A stretch of DNA of 64,000 bases from Lentzea albidocapillata (GCF_000719115.1 NZ_JOEA01000024.1:133842-197841); one strand, 5' to 3'. Positions 53,423 through 63,848 are shown, numbered from the stretch's first letter. Notes: generated from the letters alone by a model not told the origin. Made by a program: numbers and translations.

Positions 53423-54985
53423 GTGGTCCGTCTCTTGAGCGTGTTGCTCGTCATTCCGCTGCTCGCGTCCTGCACGTCGATCATCGAAGGGACCGCCAAA
53501 CCGGGCGTGACCTTCGAGAAGGTCGGTCCGGCGGGCGTCGTTCCGGCCGGGTTGGAGGAGTTCTACGGCCAGCAGCTCGCCTGGGAGAACTGCGAGCCGT
53601 ACGCCACGACGGGGTCGAGCCGCGACGCGTACGGCAAGAGGCGCGACGTCGAGTGCACCCGCCTGAGGGTTCCCCTCGACTACAGCAAGCCGACCGGCGA
53701 CACGATCACCATCGGCGTGCTCCGGTACAAGGCCACCGGGCAGAAGATCGGCTCGTTGCTGACCAACCCCGGCGGGCCCGGCGCGTCCGGCATGGCGTCG
53801 GCCGCGGGCATGATCCCGGCCTACCGCAAGACCGAACTCGCGGCGAAGTTCGACCTCATCGGATTCGACCCGAGGGGCATCGGCGCGAGCGAGCCGGCGG
53901 TCAGTTGCCTCACCGGACCGGAGCGCGACGCGGAGCGTCTGGACCTCGACATCGACACAAGTCCGGCCGGAATCGCCCAAACGGAGCAAGAGAACAGGAC
54001 ATATGCCGAGAAGTGTGCCGCCGGTACAAAATTCGGGGCGGCAATGCTCGCCAATTTGGGCACGCGGGACGTAGTTAAGGACATGGATGTCCTCCGCTCT
54101 GCGCTCGGCGACGCGAAGCTGAGCTACGTCGGGTACTCGTACGGCACCCGCATAGGCACTGAATACGCCGAGACCTTCCCCCAGAACGTGCGCGCGCTCA
54201 TCCTCGACGGTGCCGTCGACCCGACCCAGGACCAGCTCGCGTCGCTGGTCGCACAGGCGGCCGGCTTCCAGAAGGCGTTCGACGAGTTCGTGAAGTGGTG
54301 CCGAGAGAAGAAGGAGTGCCCCCTCGGAGACGATGCGAACCTGAGCTTCCGGCAGCTCACCACCCCGTTGATCCAGAAGCCGGTCGACGTCGGTGACCGC
54401 AAGCTGTCCTACAACGACGCCATCACCGCCGCGATCCAGGCGATGTACTCGGAACAGCTGTGGCCCCTCCTGCTCAACGGCCTCCAGGAGCTGAAGAGCG
54501 GCAAGGGCACCACGCTGCTGCGCCTCGCCGACGCGTACTTCGACCGCGACGATCAGGGCGAGTACTCGACCATCACGGACGCGTTCAACGCGGTGCACTG
54601 CGTTGACGACGCACGGCTGACGGACAAGAACGCGCTGCTCGAGACCCAGAAGAAGTACAAGGAGGCGGCACCGTTCCTCGACGACGGCAACCCGGCCGGC
54701 GCGGCCCTCGACTCGTGCGCGTTCTGGCCGGCACCGGTCACCGCGCCCGCGGGCCCGCCCAAGGCAGAAGGCATCCCGCCGCTGCTGGTCATCTCCACGA
54801 CCGGCGACCCGGCCACGCCCTATGAGGCGGGCGTGAACCTGGCCAAAGCGCTCAACTCGCGGCTGCTCACCTACGAGGGTGTCCAGCACACGGTCTTCCT
54901 GCAGGGCGACCAGTGCGTGGACGGCGCCGGCGTGAAGTACCTGATCGACCAGACGCTGCCCGCTGACGGAACCCGGTGCGCCTAA
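53423..54985 (+). CDS. S33-family hydrolase lipoprotein (CaeA/SlpD-like)
   Basis: 520-residue exported lipoprotein. Lipobox LLASC (lipidated C16), oxyanion loop LLTNPGGPGASG, nucleophile S239 in [16 protein letters not shown]. The TAP-like C-domain has the Asp ([13 protein letters not shown]) and His (EGVQHTVFLQGDQCVD). Paired, paralogous S33 hydrolases of this type correspond in position to Rv2224c/Rv2223c, where Rv2224c is a cell-envelope esterase/protease. The stop overlaps the start of the second paralogue (TAATG). Confidence 0.9.
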   Translation: MVRLLSVLLVIPLLASCTSIIEGTAKPGVTFEKVGPAGVVPAGLEEFYGQQLAWENCEPYATTGSSRDAYGKRRDVECTRLRVPLDYSKPTGDTITIGVLRYKATGQKIGSLLTNPGGPGASGMASAAGMIPAYRKTELAAKFDLIGFDPRGIGASEPAVSCLTGPERDAERLDLDIDTSPAGIAQTEQENRTYAEKCAAGTKFGAAMLANLGTRDVVKDMDVLRSALGDAKLSYVGYSYGTRIGTEYAETFPQNVRALILDGAVDPTQDQLASLVAQAAGFQKAFDEFVKWCREKKECPLGDDANLSFRQLTTPLIQKPVDVGDRKLSYNDAITAAIQAMYSEQLWPLLLNGLQELKSGKGTTLLRLADAYFDRDDQGEYSTITDAFNAVHCVDDARLTDKNALLETQKKYKEAAPFLDDGNPAGAALDSCAFWPAPVTAPAGPPKAEGIPPLLVISTTGDPATPYEAGVNLAKALNSRLLTYEGVQHTVFLQGDQCVDGAGVKYLIDQTLPADGTRCA

Positions 54986-56508
54986 TGACGAAGAGGCGAT
55001 CCCGAGTCACCGCAGCCTTGTTCGCCTTGATCGTTCTGCTCGGCACGTCCACGTCCTACGCGCGCATCGACGGCTCACCCGTCGCCGCGCGCAAGGGCCT
55101 GGCGCGCTTCTACGAGCAGACGCTGGCGTGGGGTGCGTGCCAGCCCTACGCGACCGACGCGAAGAGCAAGGGCCTGTATGAGCGCGAGGGCATTCAGTGC
55201 GCTCGGCTGTACGTTCCGCTCAACTACGAGAATCCGGACGCGGGGACGATCACTGTCGGACTGCTGCGCCGCCCTGCCGCGGAGAAGGACCGGCGGGTCG
55301 GTTCTCTGGTGGTGAACCCCGGCGGTCCGGGAGGTTCGGGCATGTCGCACGTCGCGAACATGCAGCCGGGCAACCCGGTCGGCAAGCGGTTCGACGTGGT
55401 GGGTTTCGACCCGCGCGGCGTGGGGGCGAGCCAGCCCCGCGTCCAGTGCCTGACCGATGCCGAACGTGACGCGCAACGGCTGCGGCCCAAGGGCGAGAGC
55501 GCGAACCTGACCGAGCAGGAGAACAAGTTCTTCGTCGACCGCTGTACCGAACGCAGCGGCATCGACCTGCTGCGCAACGTCGGCACCCGTGACGTCGTAC
55601 GCGACGTCGACGTGCTGCGCGGCGCGTTGCGGGAGAACAAGCTGACCTACCTCGGCTACTCCTACGGCACGCGCATCGGCACGTTGTACGCCGAGATGTT
55701 CCCTCGCAACGTGCGCGCGATGGTGCTCGACGGCGCGGTGGAGGTCAACAGCGACAAGGTGGCCGCGTCGGCACGCCAGGCGCAGGGCTTCGAGGAGTCG
55801 TTCGAGCGGTTCGCCGGCTGGTGCGCGCAACGCGACTGTCCCATCGGCAGGGACACGAGTGCGGCGGAGTCCCAGTTCCGGCAGATGATCGAGCCGCTCA
55901 AGAAGACGCCGCTGCAGGTCGGTGACCGCAAGCTGTCCCACTCGGACGCGAACACCGCGATCATCCAGGCGATGTACACGGACCGGCTGTGGGAGACCGC
56001 TCTGAAGGGTCTTCAGGAGTTACGGCAGAACAAGGGCAACACCCTGCTGCAGCTCGCCGACCAGTACCTCGGCCGCGCCCAGGACGGCACCTACAGCCGC
56101 ATCCAGGACGCGTTCGTGGCCATCCGCTGCGTCGACGAACCGCCGATCAAGGACCGGGCCACCCTGGAGTCCAACCGTCGGAGGCTGTTGGAACTGCTGG
56201 GCAACGACACGATCCCCACCGACGAGACCGCGCTCGGCCCATGCGCGTTCTGGCCGGCCCCGCACACGTCGGAACCGCATCCGCCCAACGTGGACGGACT
56301 GCCGCAGGTGCTGGTGGTGTCGACGACCGGTGACCCGGCGACGCCCTACCAGTCCGGCGTGGACCTCGCGCAGGCACTAGGAGCGCGTTTGCTGACATAC
56401 AACGGAAACCAGCACACGGCGTTCCTCGCGGGCATCGGCTGCGTGGACGGCGTGGGCACGAACTACTTGGTGGACCTGAGGTTGCCCGAAACAGACTCGG
56501 TCTGCTGA
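54985..56508 (+). CDS. S33-family secreted hydrolase, paralogue of the preceding gene
   Basis: 507-residue exported hydrolase with a signal peptide ([20 protein letters not shown] to SYARIDG) instead of a lipobox. Oxyanion loop [11 protein letters not shown], nucleophile S226 in [16 protein letters not shown], Asp in [13 protein letters not shown], His in [16 protein letters not shown]. It is clearly a tandem duplicate of the lipoprotein just upstream (same motifs at the same spacing). One copy is membrane-tethered and one released, suggesting divided roles in envelope or extracellular peptide turnover. The last 46 bp overlap the MFS gene. Confidence 0.9.
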   Translation: MTKRRSRVTAALFALIVLLGTSTSYARIDGSPVAARKGLARFYEQTLAWGACQPYATDAKSKGLYEREGIQCARLYVPLNYENPDAGTITVGLLRRPAAEKDRRVGSLVVNPGGPGGSGMSHVANMQPGNPVGKRFDVVGFDPRGVGASQPRVQCLTDAERDAQRLRPKGESANLTEQENKFFVDRCTERSGIDLLRNVGTRDVVRDVDVLRGALRENKLTYLGYSYGTRIGTLYAEMFPRNVRAMVLDGAVEVNSDKVAASARQAQGFEESFERFAGWCAQRDCPIGRDTSAAESQFRQMIEPLKKTPLQVGDRKLSHSDANTAIIQAMYTDRLWETALKGLQELRQNKGNTLLQLADQYLGRAQDGTYSRIQDAFVAIRCVDEPPIKDRATLESNRRRLLELLGNDTIPTDETALGPCAFWPAPHTSEPHPPNVDGLPQVLVVSTTGDPATPYQSGVDLAQALGARLLTYNGNQHTAFLAGIGCVDGVGTNYLVDLRLPETDSVC

Positions 56509-57977
56509 GACTTCCCGGGCAGGAGGACCGACCCCAGCGCTCCAAGCGCGCAGATCACCGCCGTGATCAGGAAGATCTCGTGGTACTCGGTGAGCAGCGC
56601 CTCGGTGAGCCCGCGCTGGTACTCGGCCATCTGCCGCTGGAACTCAGCGGGTTCGACGCCGAACGGCAGCGGTGTGTTCAGGCCTGCCGTGAGCTCGCGG
56701 AACCGGTGGAGTCCCCACGCGGACAACGCCGCCACACCAACGAGCATGCCCGTCATGCGCGCGACGACGACGAACGCCGACGCAACACCGTGCCGGACGG
56801 GAGGTACGACACGCAGCACAGCACCGGACAACGGCGCGATGACCAGGCCCAGCCCGAAACCGGCGATGGCCAGGTCACGCGTGAGCACGAGCCCACTGAC
56901 GTCAGCGGGCCACTGCGCGATGAACACGTACGACACCGATGCCATCGCGAGCCCGCCGAAGGACACCCAGCGGTCGCCGAGCCGTGACGCGAGGAACCCG
57001 CCCAGGACGGCGCCGACCGGCAACGCGATCAGGAACCGGGCGAGCAGCGTCGCCGCGGACGCCGAGTCGCGCCGCAGCACGGTCTGCGCGAACAACTCCA
57101 CGTCGACCAGCGTCACCATCAACGCGGCACCGGCGGCCAGCGACACCCCGAGCACGGCCCAGAACGGCCGCCACTGCACGCCATCAGGGTCCATGAGCCG
57201 CACAGCGCTACGGCGTTCCCAGAAGAAGAAGCCGCCCAGCACGACGAACGCCGCGATGAGCGTCGGCCAGCCCCACGACGGCAGCACGGACTCGGCGGGC
57301 GTCGGGTTGTAGAGCGCCACGACCAGCAACGACAACGCTGCTGCCAGCAACACCCCGCCCACGACGTCGATGCGCACCTCGCGCCGTGTGTTCGGCACGG
57401 TCCGTTGCACGACCACCATCGCGATGATCGCCAACGGGATGTTCACCCAGAAAATCCACCGCCAGCTCTGCGGCTCCCACGCCTCGAACAACGGCATCGC
57501 GTTGAACAGCGAGGCCACCGCGATGCCGTACAGCGTGCCGAGAACAGACCCCAACTCCTGAGCCGCACCGACGGTCCCCAGAGCGGCCGACCGCCGTCGC
57601 TCCTCCCACAGGTCCGCGACCAGCGCCATCGTCACCGGCAGCAGCGCGCCACCGGCCAGGCCCTGCACGACGCGCCCGAGCACGAGCAACGGCACGTCCG
57701 CCGCCAGTGCCGTGATCACCGAGCCAACCAGGAACCCGAGCAGCGAGACCTGCAGCACGAACCGCCGCCCGAGCCGGTCCGACAGTTGCCCGAGCAACGG
57801 CATGCCGGCCACGTACCCGAGCAGGTACCCGGTGACGATCGGCGTCGCCTGTTCCAGCTCGTTCACCGCGATGCCCAGGTCACGCACCATGTCGGTCAGG
57901 ACACCGACGACGACGTACGCGTCGAGCGCCCCCAGGAGCACGGCCGCGCCGGACGCGGCGAGAGCTACCTTTCTCAT
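56463..57977 (-). CDS. MFS exporter, P55/Rv1410c-like
   Basis: 504-residue major facilitator with about 14 TM helices. Motif [21 protein letters not shown] lies between TM2 and TM3, and the drug-exporter motif C region [20 protein letters not shown] is present. It directly follows lprG with no gap, as in mycobacterial lprG-Rv1410c, where the pair moves triacylated lipids or lipoglycans to the outer envelope and affects drug tolerance. The final 50 residues are a soluble tail whose codons overlap the S33 gene. Confidence 0.9.
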   Translation of the reverse strand: MRKVALAASGAAVLLGALDAYVVVGVLTDMVRDLGIAVNELEQATPIVTGYLLGYVAGMPLLGQLSDRLGRRFVLQVSLLGFLVGSVITALAADVPLLVLGRVVQGLAGGALLPVTMALVADLWEERRRSAALGTVGAAQELGSVLGTLYGIAVASLFNAMPLFEAWEPQSWRWIFWVNIPLAIIAMVVVQRTVPNTRREVRIDVVGGVLLAAALSLLVVALYNPTPAESVLPSWGWPTLIAAFVVLGGFFFWERRSAVRLMDPDGVQWRPFWAVLGVSLAAGAALMVTLVDVELFAQTVLRRDSASAATLLARFLIALPVGAVLGGFLASRLGDRWVSFGGLAMASVSYVFIAQWPADVSGLVLTRDLAIAGFGLGLVIAPLSGAVLRVVPPVRHGVASAFVVVARMTGMLVGVAALSAWGLHRFRELTAGLNTPLPFGVEPAEFQRQMAEYQRGLTEALLTEYHEIFLITAVICALGALGSVLLPGKSQQTESVSGNLRSTK

Positions 57978-58613
57978 CTACGCGGGTGCCGTGACCGTGA
58001 CGGGCTTGTCGAAGTCCGTGAGGCCGATGTCGACCTTCTGACCACCGGGAAGCTCGAACAGCGCGCTCTTGAGCTTGTTGTCCTTGTCGATCGAGAACGT
58101 CGCCTTCACGTCCGCGGAGATGCCCGGCACCAGCCCGGCCGCCACGTCCTTCGGCACCGTCGCCTCGACCACCGACACGTCACCGGACGACTTGGTCTTC
58201 GCGTCCCTGGCACTGGCCAGGACCTGCGCGACGCCCTTGTCCGGGTTCAGGATGGCCGAGGGGTCGTACACCTGGCCCGCGAACGCCGCCGGAAGCTTCG
58301 TGAACCCGCCGGTCGGGCCCTTGAAGTGCAGGTTTCCGCCGGTCAGCACGTACTCGATGGACAGCAGCTGCCCGCCGAACGTCACCTTCGCGGTGCCCTT
58401 CGAGTCACCGGCCGAGGTGAGGTCGCCGTCGGCCTCCTTCACCGGCACGTCCGGCAGCTCACCGTCGACCTTGATGGTGAAGTGGACGGTCTTGACCGAG
58501 CGCATCGACTCGGCCGACTTGGAGAGCAAGGTCGCACCATCGGGGAGATCTCCCCCGGACGTGCAGCTCGTGAGCAGGGCGAGTGCGCAAACCAACAACC
58601 AACGGGCCGACAT
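57978..58613 (-). CDS. lprG: LprG-type lipoprotein (LppX/LprAFG family)
   Basis: 211-residue lipoprotein. Lipobox LLTSC (C16), then the LppX_LprAFG fold: DGATLLSKSAESMRSVKTVH and FTIKVDGELPDVPVKEADGD, then repeated beta-hairpins such as GGNLHFKGPTGGF. The fold holds an acyl-lipid-binding cavity. It is first in the operon with the MFS exporter (stop and start adjoining). It is divergent from glnA2, only 41 bp away. Confidence 0.92.
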   Translation of the reverse strand: MSARWLLVCALALLTSCTSGGDLPDGATLLSKSAESMRSVKTVHFTIKVDGELPDVPVKEADGDLTSAGDSKGTAKVTFGGQLLSIEYVLTGGNLHFKGPTGGFTKLPAAFAGQVYDPSAILNPDKGVAQVLASARDAKTKSSGDVSVVEATVPKDVAAGLVPGISADVKATFSIDKDNKLKSALFELPGGQKVDIGLTDFDKPVTVTAPA

Positions 58614-58654
58614 GCGTTGATCGTAAGGTCTCCCGAGCCCTTAAGCTGCGCTCT

Positions 58655-59998
58655 ATGGACCGCCAGCAGGAGTTCGTGCTCCGCACGCTAGAGGAACGCG
58701 ACATCCGGTTCGTCCGGCTCTGGTTCACGGACGTCCTGGGCTTCTTGAAGTCCGTGGCTGTCGCACCGGCCGAACTCGAAGGTGCCTTCAGCGAGGGCAT
58801 CGGGTTCGACGGGTCGGCGATCGAGGGCTTCGCCCGCGTCTACGAGTCGGACATGGTCGCGAAGCCGGACCCCTCGACGTTCCAGGTGCTGCCCTGGCAG
58901 ACGCCGGACGGCAGCAACTACTCGGCACGCATGTACTGCGACATCACCATGCCGGACGGCTCCCCGTCGTGGGCCGACCCGCGCCACGTGCTGCGCCGCA
59001 CGCTGTCGAAGGCCAGCGAGGCCGGTTTCACCTGCTACGTCCACCCCGAGATCGAGTTCTTCCTGCTCAAGGGCCTGCCCGGCGACGGGAGCGAGCCCGA
59101 GCCCGCGGACAACGGCGGCTTCTTCGACCAGACCTCGCACGAGACCGCGACGCACTTCCGCCGCCACGCCATCGAGGCGCTCGAGGCGATGGGCATCTCG
59201 GTCGAGTTCAGCCACCACGAGGGCGCGCCCGGCCAGCAGGAGATCGACCTGCGCTACGCCGACGCGCTGACCATGGCGGACAACGTCATGACGTTCCGCT
59301 ACCTGGTGAAGGAGGTCGCGATCACGCAGGGCGTGCGCGCCTCGTTCATGCCCAAGCCGTTCTCCGACCAGCCGGGGTCGGGTATGCACACGCACTTCTC
59401 GCTGTTCGAGGGCGACCGCAACGCCTTCTACGACGAGGAAGACCCGTACCAGCTCTCCGACATCGGCAAGCAGTTCGTCGCGGGCATCCTCAAGCACGCG
59501 CGCGAGATCTCCGGTGTCACGAACCAATGGGTCAATTCGTACAAGCGCCTGATCGTCGGCGGTGAGGCCCCCACGGCCGTGTGCTGGGGTCACGCGAACC
59601 GTTCCGCACTGGTCCGTGTGCCGATGTACTCGCCCGGCAAGTCGTCGTCGCGCCGCGTCGAGGTCCGTTCGCTGGACTCCGCGTGCAACCCGTACCTGGC
59701 GTACTCGGTGATCCTGGCCGCCGGCCTGCGGGGCATCGAGAAGGGCTACGAACTGCCGCCGCCCGCCGAGGACGACGTGTGGTCGCTGACCGACCGCGAA
59801 CGGCGCGCGGCGGGGTACGCCAACCTGCCGCAGAACCTCGGCGAGGCGCTCACCGAACTGGAGAACTCGGAGCTGCTGCCCGAGGCACTGGGCGAGCACG
59901 TCTACGACTTCTTCCTGCGCAACAAGAGGACGGAGTGGGACGCGTACCGTCGTAGCGTCACCCCGTACGAGTTGCGCACACTTCTCCCCATGCTGTGA
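58655..59998 (+). CDS. glnA2: Glutamine synthetase type I (GlnA2-like)
   Basis: 447-residue glutamine synthetase. VRLWFTDVLGFLKSVAVAP, GFDGSAIEGFARVYESDM, the metal-binding YVHPEIEFFLLK, then GQQEIDLRYADAL, SGMHTHFSL and RVEVRSLDSACNPYLAYSVI. The usual regulatory adenylylation loop of GlnA1 (NLY) is not evident, in line with the shorter GSI-alpha type. It corresponds to Rv2222c (446 aa). I chose ATG 58655 (MDRQQEFVLRTLEERDIRFV) because the upstream frame has no homology-like sequence. It is followed 9 nt later by the giant fusion gene. Confidence 0.94.
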   Translation: MDRQQEFVLRTLEERDIRFVRLWFTDVLGFLKSVAVAPAELEGAFSEGIGFDGSAIEGFARVYESDMVAKPDPSTFQVLPWQTPDGSNYSARMYCDITMPDGSPSWADPRHVLRRTLSKASEAGFTCYVHPEIEFFLLKGLPGDGSEPEPADNGGFFDQTSHETATHFRRHAIEALEAMGISVEFSHHEGAPGQQEIDLRYADALTMADNVMTFRYLVKEVAITQGVRASFMPKPFSDQPGSGMHTHFSLFEGDRNAFYDEEDPYQLSDIGKQFVAGILKHAREISGVTNQWVNSYKRLIVGGEAPTAVCWGHANRSALVRVPMYSPGKSSSRRVEVRSLDSACNPYLAYSVILAAGLRGIEKGYELPPPAEDDVWSLTDRERRAAGYANLPQNLGEALTELENSELLPEALGEHVYDFFLRNKRTEWDAYRRSVTPYELRTLLPML

Positions 59999-60007
59999 GG
60001 CAGATAC

Positions 60008-63000
60008 GTGCTCTCCGTGACTGAGGTACCCGAGTTCCAGCCGACGATCTGCGCGTGCACCGTCGCCACGGCGGCGGAGCTGCCCGCGGTCAAGGTCCTG
60101 TCCAGCTCGTTCCTCGCGGAACACCCCGAGGGCCGGTTCGTCGCGCTGGTCGTCGACGCGCAGCCGGAGCACGCGGGGCCTGGACTGATGACGCCGCTGG
60201 ACATCGGCGTCGCCGAGGTCGAGCTGCACGAGCTCGCGACGTCCCTGGACGCCGCGGGCCTCAAGGCCGCGATGGTGCCGCGGCTGCTGGAGGCGTTGCT
60301 GTCGCAGGGCATGCCCGTGCTGTACCTCGACCCGTGGGTGCAGGTGTTCGGGTCGCTCACGAAGGTCGTGCTGGAGGCGTTGCGCACCGCACCGGTCGTG
60401 ATGCTGCCGCGCACGTTACGACCGTTGGCGTCCGACGGCCTGCAGCCCGGCCCCGCCGACCTGCACGACCAGGGTGCCTTCGACCCCGGGTTCATCGCCG
60501 TCGGCCCGGGTTCCGAGCCCTACCTGACCTCTTTGGACATGCCGGCGATCGTGCCGCACCACGTCGTGCGCGACGCGCGGATCGGTTTGTCCGTGTGGAA
60601 CGTCGCGGACCGGCCGTTGCACCGCACCGAGTCCGGTTCGCTGGCCGTGGTCGGCCAAGATCTGCTGACGGTGCATTTCCGCGGGTTCGACCCACGTCGG
60701 CCCTGGTTGCTGTCCGCCGATTTCGCCGAACGTCCCCGTGTGCTGCTCTCGGAACACACGGAGGTCGCCGAGCTCTGCCAGTCCTACCGCGGCGAACTGG
60801 TGCGCAACGGCTGGTCCGTGGCGCCCGTGCCGTACCGGTTCGACTCCCTGATCGACGGGACGCAGATCCCGTCCGAGCTGCGCGCCGACTACCGGGCCTC
60901 CGTACTGACACCGCCGCCGGCGTTCGGTGAGGACGGTGGTGGTGGGTTCCTCATCTGGGCGTGCGAGCCGACCGAGAGTGGCGGCACGCGCTGGGCCGAC
61001 GCCGTGTGGCGTGCGGATACCGCGCTGCAGCAGCAGTTCCCGGCGCCCTTCGGTGCGGACGCGGAGGCCTGGCGCGAGTGGTGCGCCGGGGTCGGCGTCG
61101 CTTCCGGACGGTTGCCCGCGCCCGCCGTGCCGCAGCCCCGCTCGGAGGGGCCGGCGCTGCTCGACCAGCTCGGTGTGTCCGTCATCGGCTCAGGGCCGCT
61201 GGCCGAACTGATGCTCGCCGCCGCGCGTGCGTCCGGGCTGCCGGTGTCGGCCGCCGCCGGATACCCCGTCGTGGTGCGCGCCTCTTCTGCCGATGAAGTG
61301 CCCTCCGGACGGTTCGTCGTCGACGTCGCGTTGGACGCCACCGCTGCGGACGACCGCACGGGCGTGAACGAACTCTGGCTCTCGTCCGAGGCGTCGCGTG
61401 CCGCCGCCGAACGCATCGGCGGGCCCATCGTGCGTGTGGTGCCTGTGCCCGTGCACGACGTTGGTGCGCGTGAGCACGAGTCCGGCGAAGTGGTGGTGTT
61501 CGCGGCGATTGCGGACCACGGCCTCGACAGGCCCGGCAACGTGCTGGGCGCTGTGTCCGCGTTCCTGACCGCGTTCCCGGACCGGACGGACGTCGAGCTG
61601 AAGATCGCCGTGTCCGGTGCGCTGGAACACCCGGAGGCGGCCGAGCGGCTGCGCCTGGCCACGTCCTCCGACCAGCGGATCTCGCTGGTGGACGGCCTCG
61701 ACGTGGCCGCGACCGCCGATGCCGTCGTGTCGCTGCACCGCGGCGGGGCGGACGACCGGATCGCGTTGCGCCTGGCCGAGCTCGCCGTGCGGGGAGTCCC
61801 GATCGTCGCGTCGGACCACGGCGCCGTTGCCGAGCTGTTCGGCAAGACGGCCGTTCTCGTGCCGTGTCACCAGGGCGCCGAACCGGACGTGCAGGCTGCT
61901 GCGAAGCTGCTGCGTTCGTTGGCCGATGACCTGCCCACGGCTGCGGCGCTCGGTGCGGCCGGACGTCAGCACGTGCTGTCCGTGCGATCGGTCGCACGAG
62001 TCGCCGAAGTTCTCCGTGAACGCGTCGAGCACGCGTACCGCGGATGGCGGGCCCGCAGGCCGAAGCAGAAGGCCGAGGTCGACCCGATGCTCGCGCTGCA
62101 GTCGGCCAAGCACGCCTTACTGCGGCAGCCGACCGTGGACGGCCCTCACCGGACGCCGATGGCACCCGCGCTGCGCAAGGTCGTGCTGCGCGCGCTGGAC
62201 CACTACGACAACCACATGCGCCAGGTGCTGCACACCCTGATCGACGGGGTCGAGCGCACGGTGTCCGAGCTGGTCAACCGGCAGGACGCGCTGAAGGCCG
62301 GCGTCGGTGCCGGTGAGCTGGAACTGCTCCGCGCCGAGGTCGAGCAGGTCGCGCAACGGCAGTCGCACTTCGTCGACCAGTTGGTCGGCGTCGACGACGG
62401 TGTCGTGCGGGTGCGCGCGGACATGGCCGGTCAGGGCCGCCGGCAGCGCGACGTCGAGGACGCGGTCGTAGCCGAGGCGGCCAGGCGCGCGAAGTCGGAC
62501 GAGGTGCTCGCCGAGCGGATCGACAAGCTGACCGTGGCGCTCGACCGGACGCTGGACCGGATCGACGGCCTGGAGTCCAAGGTCGTCGAGGTCTTCCGCG
62601 AGCGCGACTCACGGCTGGGCGCCGCCCTTCGCACTGCTCACCAGGCACAACAGACCGCTGACGCGCTGCGGCGGGTGGTCGTTCGCCAGCACGAGAACGC
62701 TGGTGACGCGCCTGCGGTGCGTTCGTCGCTGGTGTTGTGCGACGCCGGCATGATGCGGCTGCCCTCCGACGACGCGTTCATGCTCCCGCTGTTGTCGTCC
62801 AACGGCGTGTGGGAGCCGGACCTCGCGGAACTGCTCGACTCCGTGCTGGAACCGGACGGCATCTTCCTCGACGTCGGCGCGTACGTCGGCTACCACTCGA
62901 TTCGGGTGTTGTCGCGGCTCGGACTGATGGGCGCCGTTGTCGCGGTGGAGCCGGACGCTTCCGCAGCCGCTCTGCTGAGGCACAACGTCTCGGCGAACCT

Positions 63001-63547
63001 GCCCGCCGCCGTCGCCGACCGGATGACCGTGGTCGAGGGCGCGGCATGGGAGAGCGCGGGGGAGCTGGCGGCGTCCCCGACGCTGACCGGCGGTGTGTCG
63101 GTGTCGCCGCTGGCCGCCGACGCTCCCGACGAGGTCGCGCGCGTGAAAGCGGTGCGCCTGGACAAGGCACTCGAAGAGATCGCCTTGGTGCAGGGCATGA
63201 AGCTTTCCGTCGTACGGGTCGACACGCCTGGACGCGGACATCGCGCTCTCGCGGGACTCGTCCGGTTGTTGCGTCGCGACAGGCCGCACGTGTTCCTTGA
63301 GTTCTCCGCGACCGCGACGGCGGACTTCGGTGACGATCCGGTGACGGTGCTCAAGGAGTTCGGCGTCTGGGGCTACGACCTGGTGCCGGTGGCGACCCGT
63401 CAGCCCGCCGCGCCGGACCAGATCGTGCGGGCGATGGAGGGACTTCGTTCCATCACCCTGTGGCTGCGACCGCGTCCGGTCGGGGCCAAGCCGGCCGCTC
63501 CTTCGCCGTCCGTGCCGATCAAGCAGCCCGCTGACCAGGCGATTTGA
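60008..63547 (+). CDS. Glycosyltransferase / coiled-coil / FkbM methyltransferase fusion
   Basis: 1,179 residues. Residues about 10-330 form a GT-A-like glycosyltransferase domain (VLSSSFLAEHPEGRFVALVV, VLYLDPWVQVFGSL, FIAVGPG, VHFRGFDPRRPWLLS). About 390-680 is a Rossmann/GT4-like segment ending with GVPIVASDHGAVAELFGKTA. About 690-890 is a long coiled coil. About 895-1150 is an FkbM-type methyltransferase with SAM motif LDVGAYVGYHSIRVL (954 onward) and VVAVEPDASAAAL. The first domain lacks an obvious DxD. It probably builds and methylates a surface polysaccharide, but it stands alone without other cell-wall genes. GTG at 60008, 9 nt after glnA2. Confidence 0.75.
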   Translation: MLSVTEVPEFQPTICACTVATAAELPAVKVLSSSFLAEHPEGRFVALVVDAQPEHAGPGLMTPLDIGVAEVELHELATSLDAAGLKAAMVPRLLEALLSQGMPVLYLDPWVQVFGSLTKVVLEALRTAPVVMLPRTLRPLASDGLQPGPADLHDQGAFDPGFIAVGPGSEPYLTSLDMPAIVPHHVVRDARIGLSVWNVADRPLHRTESGSLAVVGQDLLTVHFRGFDPRRPWLLSADFAERPRVLLSEHTEVAELCQSYRGELVRNGWSVAPVPYRFDSLIDGTQIPSELRADYRASVLTPPPAFGEDGGGGFLIWACEPTESGGTRWADAVWRADTALQQQFPAPFGADAEAWREWCAGVGVASGRLPAPAVPQPRSEGPALLDQLGVSVIGSGPLAELMLAAARASGLPVSAAAGYPVVVRASSADEVPSGRFVVDVALDATAADDRTGVNELWLSSEASRAAAERIGGPIVRVVPVPVHDVGAREHESGEVVVFAAIADHGLDRPGNVLGAVSAFLTAFPDRTDVELKIAVSGALEHPEAAERLRLATSSDQRISLVDGLDVAATADAVVSLHRGGADDRIALRLAELAVRGVPIVASDHGAVAELFGKTAVLVPCHQGAEPDVQAAAKLLRSLADDLPTAAALGAAGRQHVLSVRSVARVAEVLRERVEHAYRGWRARRPKQKAEVDPMLALQSAKHALLRQPTVDGPHRTPMAPALRKVVLRALDHYDNHMRQVLHTLIDGVERTVSELVNRQDALKAGVGAGELELLRAEVEQVAQRQSHFVDQLVGVDDGVVRVRADMAGQGRRQRDVEDAVVAEAARRAKSDEVLAERIDKLTVALDRTLDRIDGLESKVVEVFRERDSRLGAALRTAHQAQQTADALRRVVVRQHENAGDAPAVRSSLVLCDAGMMRLPSDDAFMLPLLSSNGVWEPDLAELLDSVLEPDGIFLDVGAYVGYHSIRVLSRLGLMGAVVAVEPDASAAALLRHNVSANLPAAVADRMTVVEGAAWESAGELAASPTLTGGVSVSPLAADAPDEVARVKAVRLDKALEEIALVQGMKLSVVRVDTPGRGHRALAGLVRLLRRDRPHVFLEFSATATADFGDDPVTVLKEFGVWGYDLVPVATRQPAAPDQIVRAMEGLRSITLWLRPRPVGAKPAAPSPSVPIKQPADQAI

Positions 63548-63572
63548 CTTTGATCCTCTCTGTGAGTAACTT
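63544..63572 (+). promoter_or_regulatory. rRNA operon promoter, most distal (P1)
   Basis: TTGACT, 17-bp spacer, TAACTT. The -35 overlaps the stop codon of the fusion gene. Same strand and style as the three promoters below. Confidence 0.6.
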
Positions 63573-63607
63573 TCTCCAAGTCGCAAGCGGGACCACGGAA
63601 CGAGCGG

Positions 63608-63636
63608 TTGACACCGCGGATCGGGCCGAGTAGAGT
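63608..63636 (+). promoter_or_regulatory. rRNA operon promoter P2
   Basis: Consensus -35 TTGACA, 17-bp spacer, -10 TAGAGT. A near-ideal sigma70 (HrdB/SigA) promoter. Confidence 0.78.
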
Positions 63637-63708
63637 TCCACGGCGTCAAACCCCCAGAAGTAAATGAACGGCCTAACGTGCTGTCCGGGATCTGAAAATG
63701 ACCCCGAT

Positions 63709-63738
63709 TTGACACCGGGAAAGCCACTCGGATAACTT
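63709..63738 (+). promoter_or_regulatory. rRNA operon promoter P3
   Basis: -35 TTGACA, 18-bp spacer, -10 TAACTT, about 100 bp after P2. Confidence 0.78.
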
Positions 63739-63818
63739 CTGAACCAAGCAAAAAACTGAATGCGAAGCGAGTTTGCGCCGAGCCAAAGAAGCCACAGTGT
63801 TTGACCAAACTGGCTGAT

Positions 63819-63848
63819 TTGACAAAGCGAAAACGAACTGGCTAAGCT
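63819..63848 (+). promoter_or_regulatory. rRNA operon promoter P4 (gene-proximal)
   Basis: -35 TTGACA, 18-bp spacer, -10 TAAGCT, followed by the leader. A related TTGACC lies 19 nt upstream (63800). Confidence 0.78.

Noticed and set aside
61182..63808. Antisense open frames across the glycosyltransferase/FkbM gene and rRNA promoter region
   Set aside because: They cross a promoter array and have no motifs; the sense frame shows clear SAM-binding and glycosyltransferase features.
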